Source: Deltaproteobacteria bacterium (GTDB lineage: Bacteria; Desulfobacterota; Desulfobacteria; Desulfobacterales; JAUVKB01). Taken from it: a stretch of DNA of 10,462 bases. The DNA lies in NCBI GenBank assembly GCA_030596405.1, contig JAUVKB010000068.1:1-10462 (forward strand). The letters are read 5' to 3'. A model generated the notes under the pieces. The model saw only the letters and a list, made by a program, of their open reading frames with translations. It was not told the origin of the DNA and did not search any database. Positions 1-6,464 of the stretch are shown piece after piece. A program made the translations under genes and the position numbers. Every line of letters starts with the position of its first letter. The first letter of the stretch is position 1.

Positions 1-377
1 AGCAGTTCACCGATTTTTTTTGCATGACTATCCGCCCAAATGGAGGAGTATTTCCCATGCCATTCACGCGCTATGGCTTCAAAGCTGTTTTCGGTTTGTT
101 CAATCTGTATTGATTTCTTAACTTTACGAGCCTGACTAGGATCAATGCCATTGGCAATCATCTTCCGGGCTTCGTTTCGCTTTTCTCTTGCCTCAACCAG
201 TTTCACGTCAGGGTAGACACCAAGGGCAAGGGTCTTGCGCTTGCCTGCAAAACGATAATCAAACCGAAAATATTTCCCAGCTTTGTTGACAAGAAGATAC
301 ATTCCCTTTTCATCAGTCATCTTGTACTGCTTATTTTGGAGCTTGGAGTTGCGAATTGCGGTATCTGTGAGAGGCAT
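1..377 (-). CDS. Tyrosine-recombinase integrase, N-terminal part (runs off the left edge)
   Basis: Phage/island-type site-specific recombinase, which would catalyse integration and excision of the element to its left. Only the first 125 codons are present, starting MPLTDTAIRNSKLQ and continuing through KGMYLLVNKAGKYFRFDYRF, GKRKTLALGVYP and VKLVEAREKRNEARKMIANGIDP. This is the usual layout of the DUF4102-type arm-DNA-binding domain (about residues 1-88) of P4/CP4-like integrases. The start of the core-binding domain follows (SFEAIAREWHGKY, about 100-112). The catalytic domain with its R-H-R-Y residues lies outside the window, so activity cannot be judged. The ATG at 377 is preceded by GGAG (386-389) at 8 nt, which supports this start. 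The frame is open to base 1. It lies downstream of the 3' end of tRNA-Met and points away from it, as in many tRNA-integrated islands. A 9-bp repeat found in several copies upstream overlaps its start codon, hinting at autoregulation (inference). Confidence 0.9.
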   Translation of the reverse strand, partial: MPLTDTAIRNSKLQNKQYKMTDEKGMYLLVNKAGKYFRFDYRFAGKRKTLALGVYPDVKLVEAREKRNEARKMIANGIDPSQARKVKKSIQIEQTENSFEAIAREWHGKYSSIWADSHAKKIGEL

Positions 378-519
378 GACGGTATCTCCATTTAATTTGT
401 GACGGTATTTTTCTTGAGAACACCAACTTACTTATTTAATGGGGAAAAACACGATTTTAACGGTATCTAATATTCAATATGTGTTTATACCGTCAAAAAT
501 ACCGTCATAGTGACGGGAT
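377..519. repeat. Cluster of 9-bp ATACCGTCA repeats (candidate integrase arm sites or operators)
   Basis: On the + strand TGACGGTAT occurs at 377-385 and 400-408, and a degenerate AACGGTAT at 459-466. The reverse orientation ATACCGTCA occurs at 487-495 and 499-507, and TGACGGGAT (one mismatch) at 511-519. The last three start exactly 12 bp apart, and 499-519 forms an inverted pair around a 3-bp centre. Short spaced repeats between a tRNA target and its integrase are what arm-type integrase or excisionase binding sites look like. That role is inferred from position and spacing. Confidence 0.6.
467..496 (-). promoter_or_regulatory. Possible integrase promoter overlapped by the repeat cluster
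   Basis: On the minus strand TTGACG (496-491) and TATTAG (472-467) are separated by 18 bp, upstream of the integrase start at 377. The -35 overlaps the repeats at 487-495 and 499-507, and the degenerate repeat at 459-466 directly follows the -10. The -10 match is only moderate, so this is tentative. Confidence 0.3.
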
Positions 520-551
520 GTCAATAGATTTTATTGGAACTACCAGGAAAT

Positions 552-587
552 AGAAAAGCCCCTAATTCTCATCAGAATTAGGGGCTT
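552..587 (-). terminator. Hairpin terminator downstream of tRNA-Met
   Basis: AAGCCCCTAATTCT (556-569) and its exact reverse complement (574-587) form a 14-bp perfect stem around a 4-nt loop. Read leftward, the stem is followed by a short T-rich stretch (TTTTCTATTT, counting the last stem bases). The rightward side has no T run. It therefore fits a rho-independent terminator for leftward transcription of tRNA-Met, shielding the integrase from read-through. Confidence 0.7.
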
Positions 588-619
588 AGGACTTAATCGG
601 AACACTTTAGAATTTTTTC

Positions 620-645
620 TGGTGGCGATGCAGGGATTTGAACCC
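620..645 (-). other. Candidate attachment site at the 3' end of tRNA-Met
   Basis: The T-arm and acceptor end of this tRNA gene, including its encoded CCA, lie next to an integrase gene, so this end is the likely recombination target. The boundaries are guessed: the matching copy at the far end of the element is outside the window, so the core cannot be defined. Confidence 0.35.
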
Positions 646-696
646 CGGACACTACGGATATGAGCCGTATGCTCTGACCACCTGAGCTACATCGCC
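620..696 (-). tRNA. tRNA-Met (anticodon CAT)
   Basis: The minus strand folds into a complete cloverleaf of 74 nt (696 to 623) with an encoded CCA at 622-620. It has acceptor GGCGATG/CATCGCC with A73, D-stem GCTC/GAGC, anticodon stem TACGG/CCGTA with loop CTCATAT, and T-loop TTCAAAT. The anticodon CAT is at 662-660. It is not the initiator: the 1-72 pair is G-C, and the anticodon stem lacks the initiator's three G-C pairs. Elongator Met is the best reading; a tRNA-Ile with lysidine-modified CAT is the alternative and cannot be excluded from sequence alone. The gene appears intact despite being the probable integration target. Confidence 0.93.
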
Positions 697-719
697 ATAA
701 TAACCAAAATAGTGATTGG

Positions 720-747
720 CCTATACTATCTAACGTTACTTAGTCAA
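720..747 (-). promoter_or_regulatory. Sigma70-like promoter of tRNA-Met
   Basis: Minus-strand TTGACT (747-742), a 16-bp spacer and TATAGG (725-720) place a start about 15-20 nt before the tRNA 5' end at 696. The -35 begins just after the stop codon of the upstream zinc-ribbon gene. The -10 matches consensus at only four of six positions. Confidence 0.5.
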
Positions 748-751
748 GTCT

Positions 752-1984
752 TTATTGCAAGGGAACTGAATCTATGACCTCAATAGTGAATTCTTCTAAT
801 GAGTCTGGCAAATCATAAAATACCAACATGAAGGGAAGCGTTTTTCCAGGCCCAACCTTTATGTTTGAAGCGTTTTTTAGTCTTTTTTTAATAGCCTCCA
901 CATCCTGATTGGAAAGGTCAATATCTGATAAAACATTGCCACAAAAAACTGTTTCTGTTTTAGCAAGAATTTTTCCCTTTTTATAGAGTTTTCCAGTTAT
1001 TTTGATCGCGCTACGGGTTTCAGAATATCCATTTTTAACTTGGCCCGTTATCACAAAAAATTTCCCGCTTTTAGAATTTTCTATAAACCTGCTATTTATA
1101 TCGAAAGTACTTATCATTAAATTGCCGGGTTCCTGAACCTGGGGGTTTTGATCACTAATAAAGGGTATTTTTATGCCCATATTGTTTGATAAAAAGTAAA
1201 TGCCGTAGGCTCCAGCTAATACCAGGATTATAAGCAATATAATTATAAGCGGCAAGCTCACCTTTTTCTTGGCCGCCGGTTTTAATTTTTCTCCGGGAGT
1301 TGTTTCACTTTCTTCCGTATAGGTTTGCGTATCGAGTCTATCCAATGATTCCTCAGAAGCGACAGCGCCGTAGATTTCTTTTTTTTCTTCAAATTCCTCT
1401 CCCATGTTAAACTCGTGCGCCTGATCTTCTAACTCGATTTCCTCCTCTATTTCAGGTTCATCATCCATTTCGAGCAACTCATCGATATCAGACAGGTCGA
1501 GTTCGTCAGGTTGATCAGATACGGTTTCCATACCCTCTGGAGCGATTATATCAGACGGTTCCATATCCATATCGAGTTCGAGTTCCAGGTCATCTTCAGG
1601 CGGTTTTTGAGTTTTTTCTTCAGGTTCATCATCCATTTCGAGCAACTCATCGATATCAGACAGGTCGAGTTCGTCAGGTTGATCAGATACGGTTTCCATA
1701 CCTTCTGGAGCGATTATATCAGACGGTTCCATATCCATATCGAGTTCGAGTTCCAGGTCATCTGTCTCTTTTTTTTCTTGTGGAAGGGCTAAATTCTCAG
1801 TGTCTTGTTCGGCTTTGTCAATAAGTTTTGCCTGGGTTGACTGGCCAGGCTCATCTGACACGGCTGGAGGATAAACAACAAAGATATGGTTGCAATTAGA
1901 GCATTTCACTTTGGAACCTGTTTGTTTTATCAGGCCGTCATCTAAATTGAAGCTTGCATTGCATTCCTTACAAGTGATAATCAT
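752..1984 (-). CDS. Zinc-ribbon (MJ0042-type), single-pass membrane protein with DUF3426-like C-terminus
   Basis: A 410-aa protein of unknown function. The N-terminus (residues 1-40) is an MJ0042-type zinc ribbon with paired cysteines C5/C8 and C28/C31. Residues 75-230 are extremely rich in Asp and Glu and contain a 48-residue block present twice (75-122 and 131-178, offset 56). A basic stretch (PAAKKK) precedes one hydrophobic helix at about 244-266. The remaining 140 residues resemble DUF3426, with the pattern FVITGQVKN, an ILAKTETVFCGN strand and a GPGKTLPFMLVFYD loop. With no signal peptide, the inferred topology is zinc ribbon and acidic region in the cytoplasm and the C-terminal domain in the periplasm. 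A GAGG Shine-Dalgarno just upstream supports the ATG at 1984. It follows hpt by 16 bp, so the two are probably co-transcribed. The cellular role is not known to me. Confidence 0.9.
   Translation of the reverse strand: MIITCKECNASFNLDDGLIKQTGSKVKCSNCNHIFVVYPPAVSDEPGQSTQAKLIDKAEQDTENLALPQEKKETDDLELELDMDMEPSDIIAPEGMETVSDQPDELDLSDIDELLEMDDEPEEKTQKPPEDDLELELDMDMEPSDIIAPEGMETVSDQPDELDLSDIDELLEMDDEPEIEEEIELEDQAHEFNMGEEFEEKKEIYGAVASEESLDRLDTQTYTEESETTPGEKLKPAAKKKVSLPLIIILLIILVLAGAYGIYFLSNNMGIKIPFISDQNPQVQEPGNLMISTFDINSRFIENSKSGKFFVITGQVKNGYSETRSAIKITGKLYKKGKILAKTETVFCGNVLSDIDLSNQDVEAIKKRLKNASNIKVGPGKTLPFMLVFYDLPDSLEEFTIEVIDSVPLQ
1451..1763 (-). repeat. In-frame tandem duplication inside the zinc-ribbon gene
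   Basis: Bases 1451-1595 and 1619-1763 are 145-bp copies offset by 168 bp (56 codons). I find one difference, C at 1535 against T at 1703, and it is silent. A 23-bp segment (1596-1618) separates them. Each copy encodes the same 48-residue acidic block. Near identity, including at third codon positions, points to very recent duplication or ongoing gene conversion. Confidence 0.95.
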
Positions 1985-2000
1985 ATTCCGCCCTCACTAA

Positions 2001-2522
2001 TTAGAATTTCAATCGGCAAATTTCCGGCAAATTTCTATAATCTTCAGCATAGTCAAGTCCATAACCAACAAGGAACCCTTTTTGTACTACTACATGGCAT
2101 GAATAATCGATATTGATTTTTGCCTCACGACGCTCAGGTTTGTCAAGCAACGTACAAATTTTTACCGTTTTTGGGGTGAAAGATTTTATGTGCTCGATAA
2201 TATGTGATAATGTCAATCCTGTATCGACTATATCTTCGACTATAAGCACATCTTTGTCTTTTACATCAATTTCTAATTTTTTGGTCAAATGAATATTTCC
2301 GGATGTGGAGGTGCTGGAGCCGTAACTGGAGGCACCTATAAAATCAACCTGGACAGGGATAGTAAGCCGGCGCATCAGGTCGGATAGAAACACAAATGAA
2401 CCCTTTAATATCCCTACAAGTACAAGTTTGCGACCTCGATAATCATCGGAGATCCTCTGTGCAAGGGAGGATACCATGTTATCGATATCTTGTTTTTTAA
2501 GTAATGGAAAAATTTCAGGCAT
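2001..2522 (-). CDS. hpt: Hypoxanthine phosphoribosyltransferase
   Basis: Cytoplasmic purine-salvage enzyme that joins PRPP to hypoxanthine (and usually guanine) to give IMP or GMP. From the ATG at 2522 the protein is 173 aa, the normal family length. Visible motifs are GILKGS (37-42), the flexible-loop SSYGSST region (65-71), the PRPP-binding signature VLIVEDIVDTG (92-102) with its acidic pair and Asp, and the purine-binding end GYGLDYAEDYRNLP (153-166). The frame can be extended to a TTG at 2543, but that start has no ribosome-binding site and adds seven residues the family lacks, so ATG is preferred; its own Shine-Dalgarno is weak. A promoter lies upstream in the gap after dnaJ. The zinc-ribbon gene follows after 16 bp and is probably in the same transcript. 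Confidence 0.95.
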   Translation of the reverse strand: MPEIFPLLKKQDIDNMVSSLAQRISDDYRGRKLVLVGILKGSFVFLSDLMRRLTIPVQVDFIGASSYGSSTSTSGNIHLTKKLEIDVKDKDVLIVEDIVDTGLTLSHIIEHIKSFTPKTVKICTLLDKPERREAKINIDYSCHVVVQKGFLVGYGLDYAEDYRNLPEICRLKF

Positions 2523-2577
2523 GATCAGAATGCAACACCCCAAGGTTTATAGATTGTCAACTAAATTTTTTATATAA

Positions 2578-2607
2578 TATATATCAAGTTCAATCCTTTC
2601 TTGTCAA
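2578..2607 (-). promoter_or_regulatory. Sigma70-like promoter of hpt and the zinc-ribbon gene
   Basis: Minus-strand TTGACA (2607-2602) is followed after 18 bp by TATATA (2583-2578), inside a very AT-rich stretch. TATATT at 2581-2576 with a 20-bp spacer is an alternative -10. A second TTGACA at 2560-2555 has no good partner. The expected leader to hpt is about 45-50 nt. Confidence 0.5.
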
Positions 2608-2620
2608 TAAATTTACAATC

Positions 2621-3541
2621 TTACATACCTGTTTCAGCAAGTTTTTTTATCAATTTTTTTTGTTCTTTATTAAGTTTTTCAGGCATATTGACATTGATAT
2701 TGATATAAAGGTTACCTTTTCCCGTCCCCGTCATATGAGGAATGCCGTGACCCGAAAGACGCATTTTGGTCTTGTGACTGGTTCCTGGAGGTATTTTCAG
2801 GCTCAATTCCTTGCCTTCAATGGTCGGAACAGATATACTTGTTCCAAGGATAGAGTCGCTCAACTTTATTTCCCGATTAATACTAAGATCAAATCCTTGC
2901 ACTGTGTAAATTGGGTCATTAAATACTTTAGCCTGTATATAAAGATCTCCAGGGGGGCCATCATAAGGGCTCGGTTCACCTTTTCCGGCAAGTCGGAGTT
3001 TTTTGCCGGTAATCATTCCTTTTGGAATTTTTACTGTTATTTTTTTTGATTGCCCTGCATGCTGAATCTGTATCGTTTTTTTGACTCCTGTTGCCACTTC
3101 CTGTAACGATAATGGAAGTTCATATATAAGGTCTGTTCCTTTTGGCCGTGGCTGACGCATTTTGTTGGCGCCAAACTGCGTCCCATTGCCAAACGAAAAT
3201 CGTTTGCCGCAGCTTTTGCCCGCAGAAAAACTTGCTCCGCCGAATCCAAACTCTTTAAGAATATCAGCAAAGTCAAATCCTCTGAAGATGTCTTCCTGTG
3301 AATAGCGTTGGTGAAATCCGCTTGAACCGAACGTGTCATATTGTTTGCGTTTTTCTTTATCACTCAAAACAGCGTATGCCTCGCTTATTTTTTTGAATTT
3401 CCCTTCAGCAGTTTTATCGTCCTTGGCATGGTCGGGATGATACTTCATGGCAAGCTTCCGATACGCCTTTTTGATATCTGCATCCGATGCATTTTTATTT
3501 ACTCCAAGCTCTTTATAGTAATCCATTTCGGCCATTTTCAT
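2621..3541 (-). CDS. DnaJ-type co-chaperone without zinc finger (CbpA-like)
   Basis: Class II J-domain protein, expected to stimulate an Hsp70 (DnaK) ATPase and deliver substrate proteins in the cytoplasm. The 306 aa start with a J domain (about 7-72), including the essential HPD at 35-37 and the QYDTFG end. A Gly/Phe-rich linker follows (about 73-125, with GFGG and FSFGNG). The two beta-barrel C-terminal substrate-binding domains run from about 135 to 285 (KGTDLIYELPLSLQEV, IPKGMITGKKLRL, GDLYIQAKV, IPPGTSHKTKMRLSGHG). The four CxxCxGxG repeats of true DnaJ are absent, so this is a CbpA/DjlA-like class rather than the main DnaJ. AAGGA lies 4 nt before the first ATG and 10 nt before the ATG at codon 3, so either start could be used. 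It follows mnmG by 16 bp, suggesting one transcript. Confidence 0.93.
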   Translation of the reverse strand: MKMAEMDYYKELGVNKNASDADIKKAYRKLAMKYHPDHAKDDKTAEGKFKKISEAYAVLSDKEKRKQYDTFGSSGFHQRYSQEDIFRGFDFADILKEFGFGGASFSAGKSCGKRFSFGNGTQFGANKMRQPRPKGTDLIYELPLSLQEVATGVKKTIQIQHAGQSKKITVKIPKGMITGKKLRLAGKGEPSPYDGPPGDLYIQAKVFNDPIYTVQGFDLSINREIKLSDSILGTSISVPTIEGKELSLKIPPGTSHKTKMRLSGHGIPHMTGTGKGNLYININVNMPEKLNKEQKKLIKKLAETGM

Positions 3542-3557
3542 TAATTCCTTAAAAAAC

Positions 3558-5441
3558 TTATTTAAATAATATCCTTTCCCGTGCTTTAATGGCGATTATG
3601 AGCACTGAAAGGGCGGCAGGAGTCATTCCGTCTATGCGGGAGGCCTGGCCCATAGAGGCCGGCCTTACGGTGGAAAGTTTTTCTTTAAGTTCATTCGACA
3701 GGCCGTGAACTCCGGGAAAATCGAAATTTTTCGGTATTTTTATCTTTTCCATATTTTTAAATTTTTCGATTTCTCTCAATTGCCTTTTGATATATCCTTC
3801 ATATTTGATCTCTATTTCCACCTGTTTTGCCACCTTTAGGCTTATATGCTCAGGGCTCTTAGCCAGATCTTCTATTGCGCTGTAATCTAATTCGGCCCTT
3901 TTTAAAAGCTGGTCAAGGTAGAGCCCGTTGCTTATCTGTGTAGTCTTCCGGCTTTGCAGATAATCGTTTGTCCTTTTGGCAGGTTTTATCACGGTTCCCT
4001 TTATTCTTTTTATCTCTTTTTCTATCTGTTTTTTACGTTCCTTTACGTCTTGCAAAGCGTGATCGTCAATGATGCCGAGAGCATTACCTGTTTCCATCAA
4101 TCTTAAATCTGCATTATCTTCCCTTAACATAAGCCTGTATTCAGCTCTTGATGTAAACATTCGATAAGGTTCACGTGTCCCTTTTGTGACAAGATCGTCT
4201 ATCATCACTCCCATATAGGCCTGGGATCTGTCTAATATAAACGGTGGTCTTTTTTGGACTTTACATGCCGCATTAATGCCCGCCCATATTCCTTGTGCGG
4301 CAGCCTCTTCGTAACCTGAAGTTCCGTTGATCTGTCCGGCCATATAAATACCTGAAACAACCTTTGTCTCGAGTGTGGGATTTAATTGAACAGGGTTAAC
4401 ATAGTCGTATTCTATGGCATAAGCAGGCCGTATAATTTCAACTGATTCCAAGCCTTTAACCGACCTGACAAACTGAATCTGAATTTCCATGGGGAGGCTG
4501 TTTCCAAGGCCGCTGGCATAAATTTCATCGGTATCAAGGCCCTCGGGTTCAAGTATTACCTGATGCCTCTCTCTGTCGGGAAATCTTACAATTTTATCTT
4601 CGAATGAAGGACAATATCTAGCTGCGACCTCTTTAATAATTCCACTATAGAGCGCAGAACGCTCAAGATTATTTTTAACGATTTCGTGACCTTCCCTGCT
4701 GGTATAGCCTATATAGCTTGGAACCTGGGGCAGGGAAATATTTTTGGTAAAGAACGAAAAGGGGACTGGTTCTTGTTCCGGCTCCTGTTTTGCAAACATA
4801 GTAAAATCTATGCTCGATTTTTTCAGCCTTGGCGGAGTGCCTGTCTTCATCCTTCCTAATTTAAAGCCGAGTTTTTTCAAGTGGACAGGAAGACCATAAG
4901 AGGCAAACTCACCTGATCTTCCCGCCCTGACTGAATTAAACCCAATGTGAACCAGACCGCTTAAAAATGTTCCTGTAGCCAGAATAACAGTTTCGGCCTG
5001 ATATCCAAAGCCGGTATCATCTATTACTCCTGCGATTTTGTTGTTTTCCACGACAAGATCTTCAATCATTGCCTGTTTAATGTCCAGATTCGACTGTTTT
5101 TCAAGAACAGCCTTCATGGCCATATGGTACCTGACCTTATCATTCTGTGTTCTTGAAGAACGTACCGCAGGCCCTTTTTTTGTATTCAAGATTCTGTACT
5201 GAATAGCTGTTTTGTCTGCAATCTTTGCCATTTCGCCGCCAAGAGCGTCTATCTCTTTTACAAGTTGTCCCTTTGCCATACCTCCTATGGACGGACTGCA
5301 CGGCATCGCGGCGATCTTGTCCAGATCGATGGCTAACAGAAGAACGCTGCACCCCATTTTTGCTGCAACAAGTGCGGCTTCACATCCGGCATGACCTGCG
5401 CCGATAACGATGACGTTATATTTTTTTTGATATAAGACCAT
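3558..5441 (-). CDS. mnmG: tRNA uridine-5-carboxymethylaminomethyl modification enzyme MnmG
   Basis: FAD-dependent partner of the GTPase MnmE; together they install the (carboxymethyl)aminomethyl group on U34 of tRNAs reading two-codon boxes. The 627-aa length is standard. Seen in the sequence: the Rossmann FAD site GAGHAG (14-19), the MPCSPSIGGMAKG block (46-58), NTKKGPAVRSSRTQNDK (86-102), YCPSFEDKIVRF (276-287), the second FAD contact AGQINGTSGYEEAAAQG (368-384), and the RAEYRLMLREDNADLRL segment (432-448). A helical C-terminal domain follows, which in the family binds MnmE and tRNA. C48 and C277 correspond to the conserved cysteine pair studied in the E. coli enzyme. No MnmE gene is in the window. 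The start at 5441 has AAGG about 10 nt upstream. A divergent promoter region separates it from the radical SAM gene, and the DnaJ-like gene follows. Confidence 0.98.
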   Translation of the reverse strand: MVLYQKKYNVIVIGAGHAGCEAALVAAKMGCSVLLLAIDLDKIAAMPCSPSIGGMAKGQLVKEIDALGGEMAKIADKTAIQYRILNTKKGPAVRSSRTQNDKVRYHMAMKAVLEKQSNLDIKQAMIEDLVVENNKIAGVIDDTGFGYQAETVILATGTFLSGLVHIGFNSVRAGRSGEFASYGLPVHLKKLGFKLGRMKTGTPPRLKKSSIDFTMFAKQEPEQEPVPFSFFTKNISLPQVPSYIGYTSREGHEIVKNNLERSALYSGIIKEVAARYCPSFEDKIVRFPDRERHQVILEPEGLDTDEIYASGLGNSLPMEIQIQFVRSVKGLESVEIIRPAYAIEYDYVNPVQLNPTLETKVVSGIYMAGQINGTSGYEEAAAQGIWAGINAACKVQKRPPFILDRSQAYMGVMIDDLVTKGTREPYRMFTSRAEYRLMLREDNADLRLMETGNALGIIDDHALQDVKERKKQIEKEIKRIKGTVIKPAKRTNDYLQSRKTTQISNGLYLDQLLKRAELDYSAIEDLAKSPEHISLKVAKQVEIEIKYEGYIKRQLREIEKFKNMEKIKIPKNFDFPGVHGLSNELKEKLSTVRPASMGQASRIDGMTPAALSVLIIAIKARERILFK

Positions 5442-5478
5442 ATAAATACTGCCTTTTTTCTTCCCTTTTCCTTATAAC

Positions 5479-5508
5479 TGTATATAATCACATAACACTT
5501 AAGGTCAA
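5479..5508 (-). promoter_or_regulatory. Sigma70-like promoter of mnmG
   Basis: Minus-strand TTGACC (5508-5503), an 18-bp spacer and TATACA (5484-5479) lie about 40 nt before the mnmG start. The same 75-bp gap must also serve the divergent radical SAM gene. For that strand a perfect TATAAT sits at 5483-5488, overlapping the mnmG -10, but no recognisable -35 accompanies it. Confidence 0.5.
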
Positions 5509-5516
5509 GCACCGAA

Positions 5517-6443
5517 ATGGATATAATGAATAAAAGGTATTATGATTTAAATACATATTTTAGAAGTGTTTTCGGATGCAGAGTCCAGAAAATAACAATA
5601 GACGCCGGCTTTTCTTGCCCAAACAGGGATGGAACGATTTCAACAGGGGGATGTATATACTGCAACGCCAAAGGGTCAGGGACAGGCGCTTATACAAAAG
5701 GGCTTTCTGTTACAGAGCAGCTTCTTAAAGGTAAAGAGGCACTTTCAAAACGGTATAAGGCTAAAAAGTTTATTGCATATTTCCAGTCGTTTTCCAATAC
5801 ATACGCTTCTGTAGACAGGTTAAAAGGCCTCTACGAAGAGGCACTGGCGGTAGACGACGTAATAGGTCTTTCAATAGGCACAAGGCCTGATTGTATTAAT
5901 GAACCGATTTTAAAGCTTCTCCAGGGCTATGTAAAAGACTATCTGGTTTGGATGGAATATGGTCTGCAATCTGCACACAATAATACGCTTAACTTAATAA
6001 ATCGCGGCCATGACGTTGACTGTTTTAAAAAGACGGTAGCTGCAACCCAAAACAGAGGTATAAAGATATGTGCCCATGTTATAATCGGACTTCCCCTTGA
6101 AGAAAGGAAGCATATTATTGAGACGGCAAAAACCATAGCATATATGGGTATAGACGGTGTTAAGCTCCACCTCCTCTATGTTGTTACAGGAACAGAACTT
6201 GAAAAGCTGTACAAAAAGAGAAAATACAATTGTCTGGCACAACATGAATACGTGGATCTGGTTTGTGATTTTTTGGAATTAATCCCTGATAGTATGATAA
6301 TTCAGCGTCTTACCGGAGATCCTCATCCTGAGGAACTTGTTGCGCCCTCATGGTCACTTAAGAAATCGGAAACACTCACTTTGATCAGTGAAACCCTGGA
6401 AAAAAGAGATTCATGGCAGGGCAAGTTTGCAGCAGGCAGATAA
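5517..6443 (+). CDS. Radical SAM protein of the YhcC / TIGR01212 family
   Basis: A 308-aa radical S-adenosylmethionine enzyme of the Elp3-like group; its substrate is not known to me. The 4Fe-4S cluster site is visible as C34, C46 and C49 (CPNRDG, then GGCIYCN), the CX11CX2C spacing of this family. FQSFSNTYASVDRLKGLY (68-85), IGTRPDCI (about 100-107), WMEYGLQSAHNNTL (125-138), NRGHD (141-145) and the glycine-rich HVIIGLPLEE (166-175) follow the expected barrel order. KLHLLYVVTGT and QRLTGDPHPEELVAPSW are also typical. The protein is complete and contains no extra domain. The start is uncertain: ATG at 5517 has only AAGG 12 nt upstream, and the in-frame ATG at 5526 (MNKRYYDLN) matches the common family N-terminus better. 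It diverges from mnmG and converges on nadE with a 21-bp gap holding no terminator I can see. Confidence 0.93.
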   Translation: MDIMNKRYYDLNTYFRSVFGCRVQKITIDAGFSCPNRDGTISTGGCIYCNAKGSGTGAYTKGLSVTEQLLKGKEALSKRYKAKKFIAYFQSFSNTYASVDRLKGLYEEALAVDDVIGLSIGTRPDCINEPILKLLQGYVKDYLVWMEYGLQSAHNNTLNLINRGHDVDCFKKTVAATQNRGIKICAHVIIGLPLEERKHIIETAKTIAYMGIDGVKLHLLYVVTGTELEKLYKKRKYNCLAQHEYVDLVCDFLELIPDSMIIQRLTGDPHPEELVAPSWSLKKSETLTLISETLEKRDSWQGKFAAGR

Positions 6444-6464
6444 ATTATGATCACTTCAGCATTT

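Noticed and set aside
1451..1763. Repeat pair considered as CRISPR or an insertion footprint
   Set aside because: Only two long, in-frame, coding copies with a 23-bp separator; no array structure, terminal inverted repeats or target duplication.
1511..1792. Open frame of 93 codons on the + strand
   Set aside because: Antisense to the acidic repeat region of the zinc-ribbon gene; its repetitive peptide only mirrors the duplicated DNA.
2523..2543. TTG-initiated extension of hpt
   Set aside because: No ribosome-binding site before the TTG, and the seven added residues are not part of the family; the ATG at 2522 gives a normal N-terminus.
3037..3363. Open frame of 108 codons on the minus strand in another phase
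   Set aside because: Lies wholly inside the DnaJ-like gene, which has clear domain motifs in its own frame.
6444..6464. Possible shared terminator between the convergent radical SAM gene and nadE
   Set aside because: The 21-bp gap has no inverted repeat or T tract.
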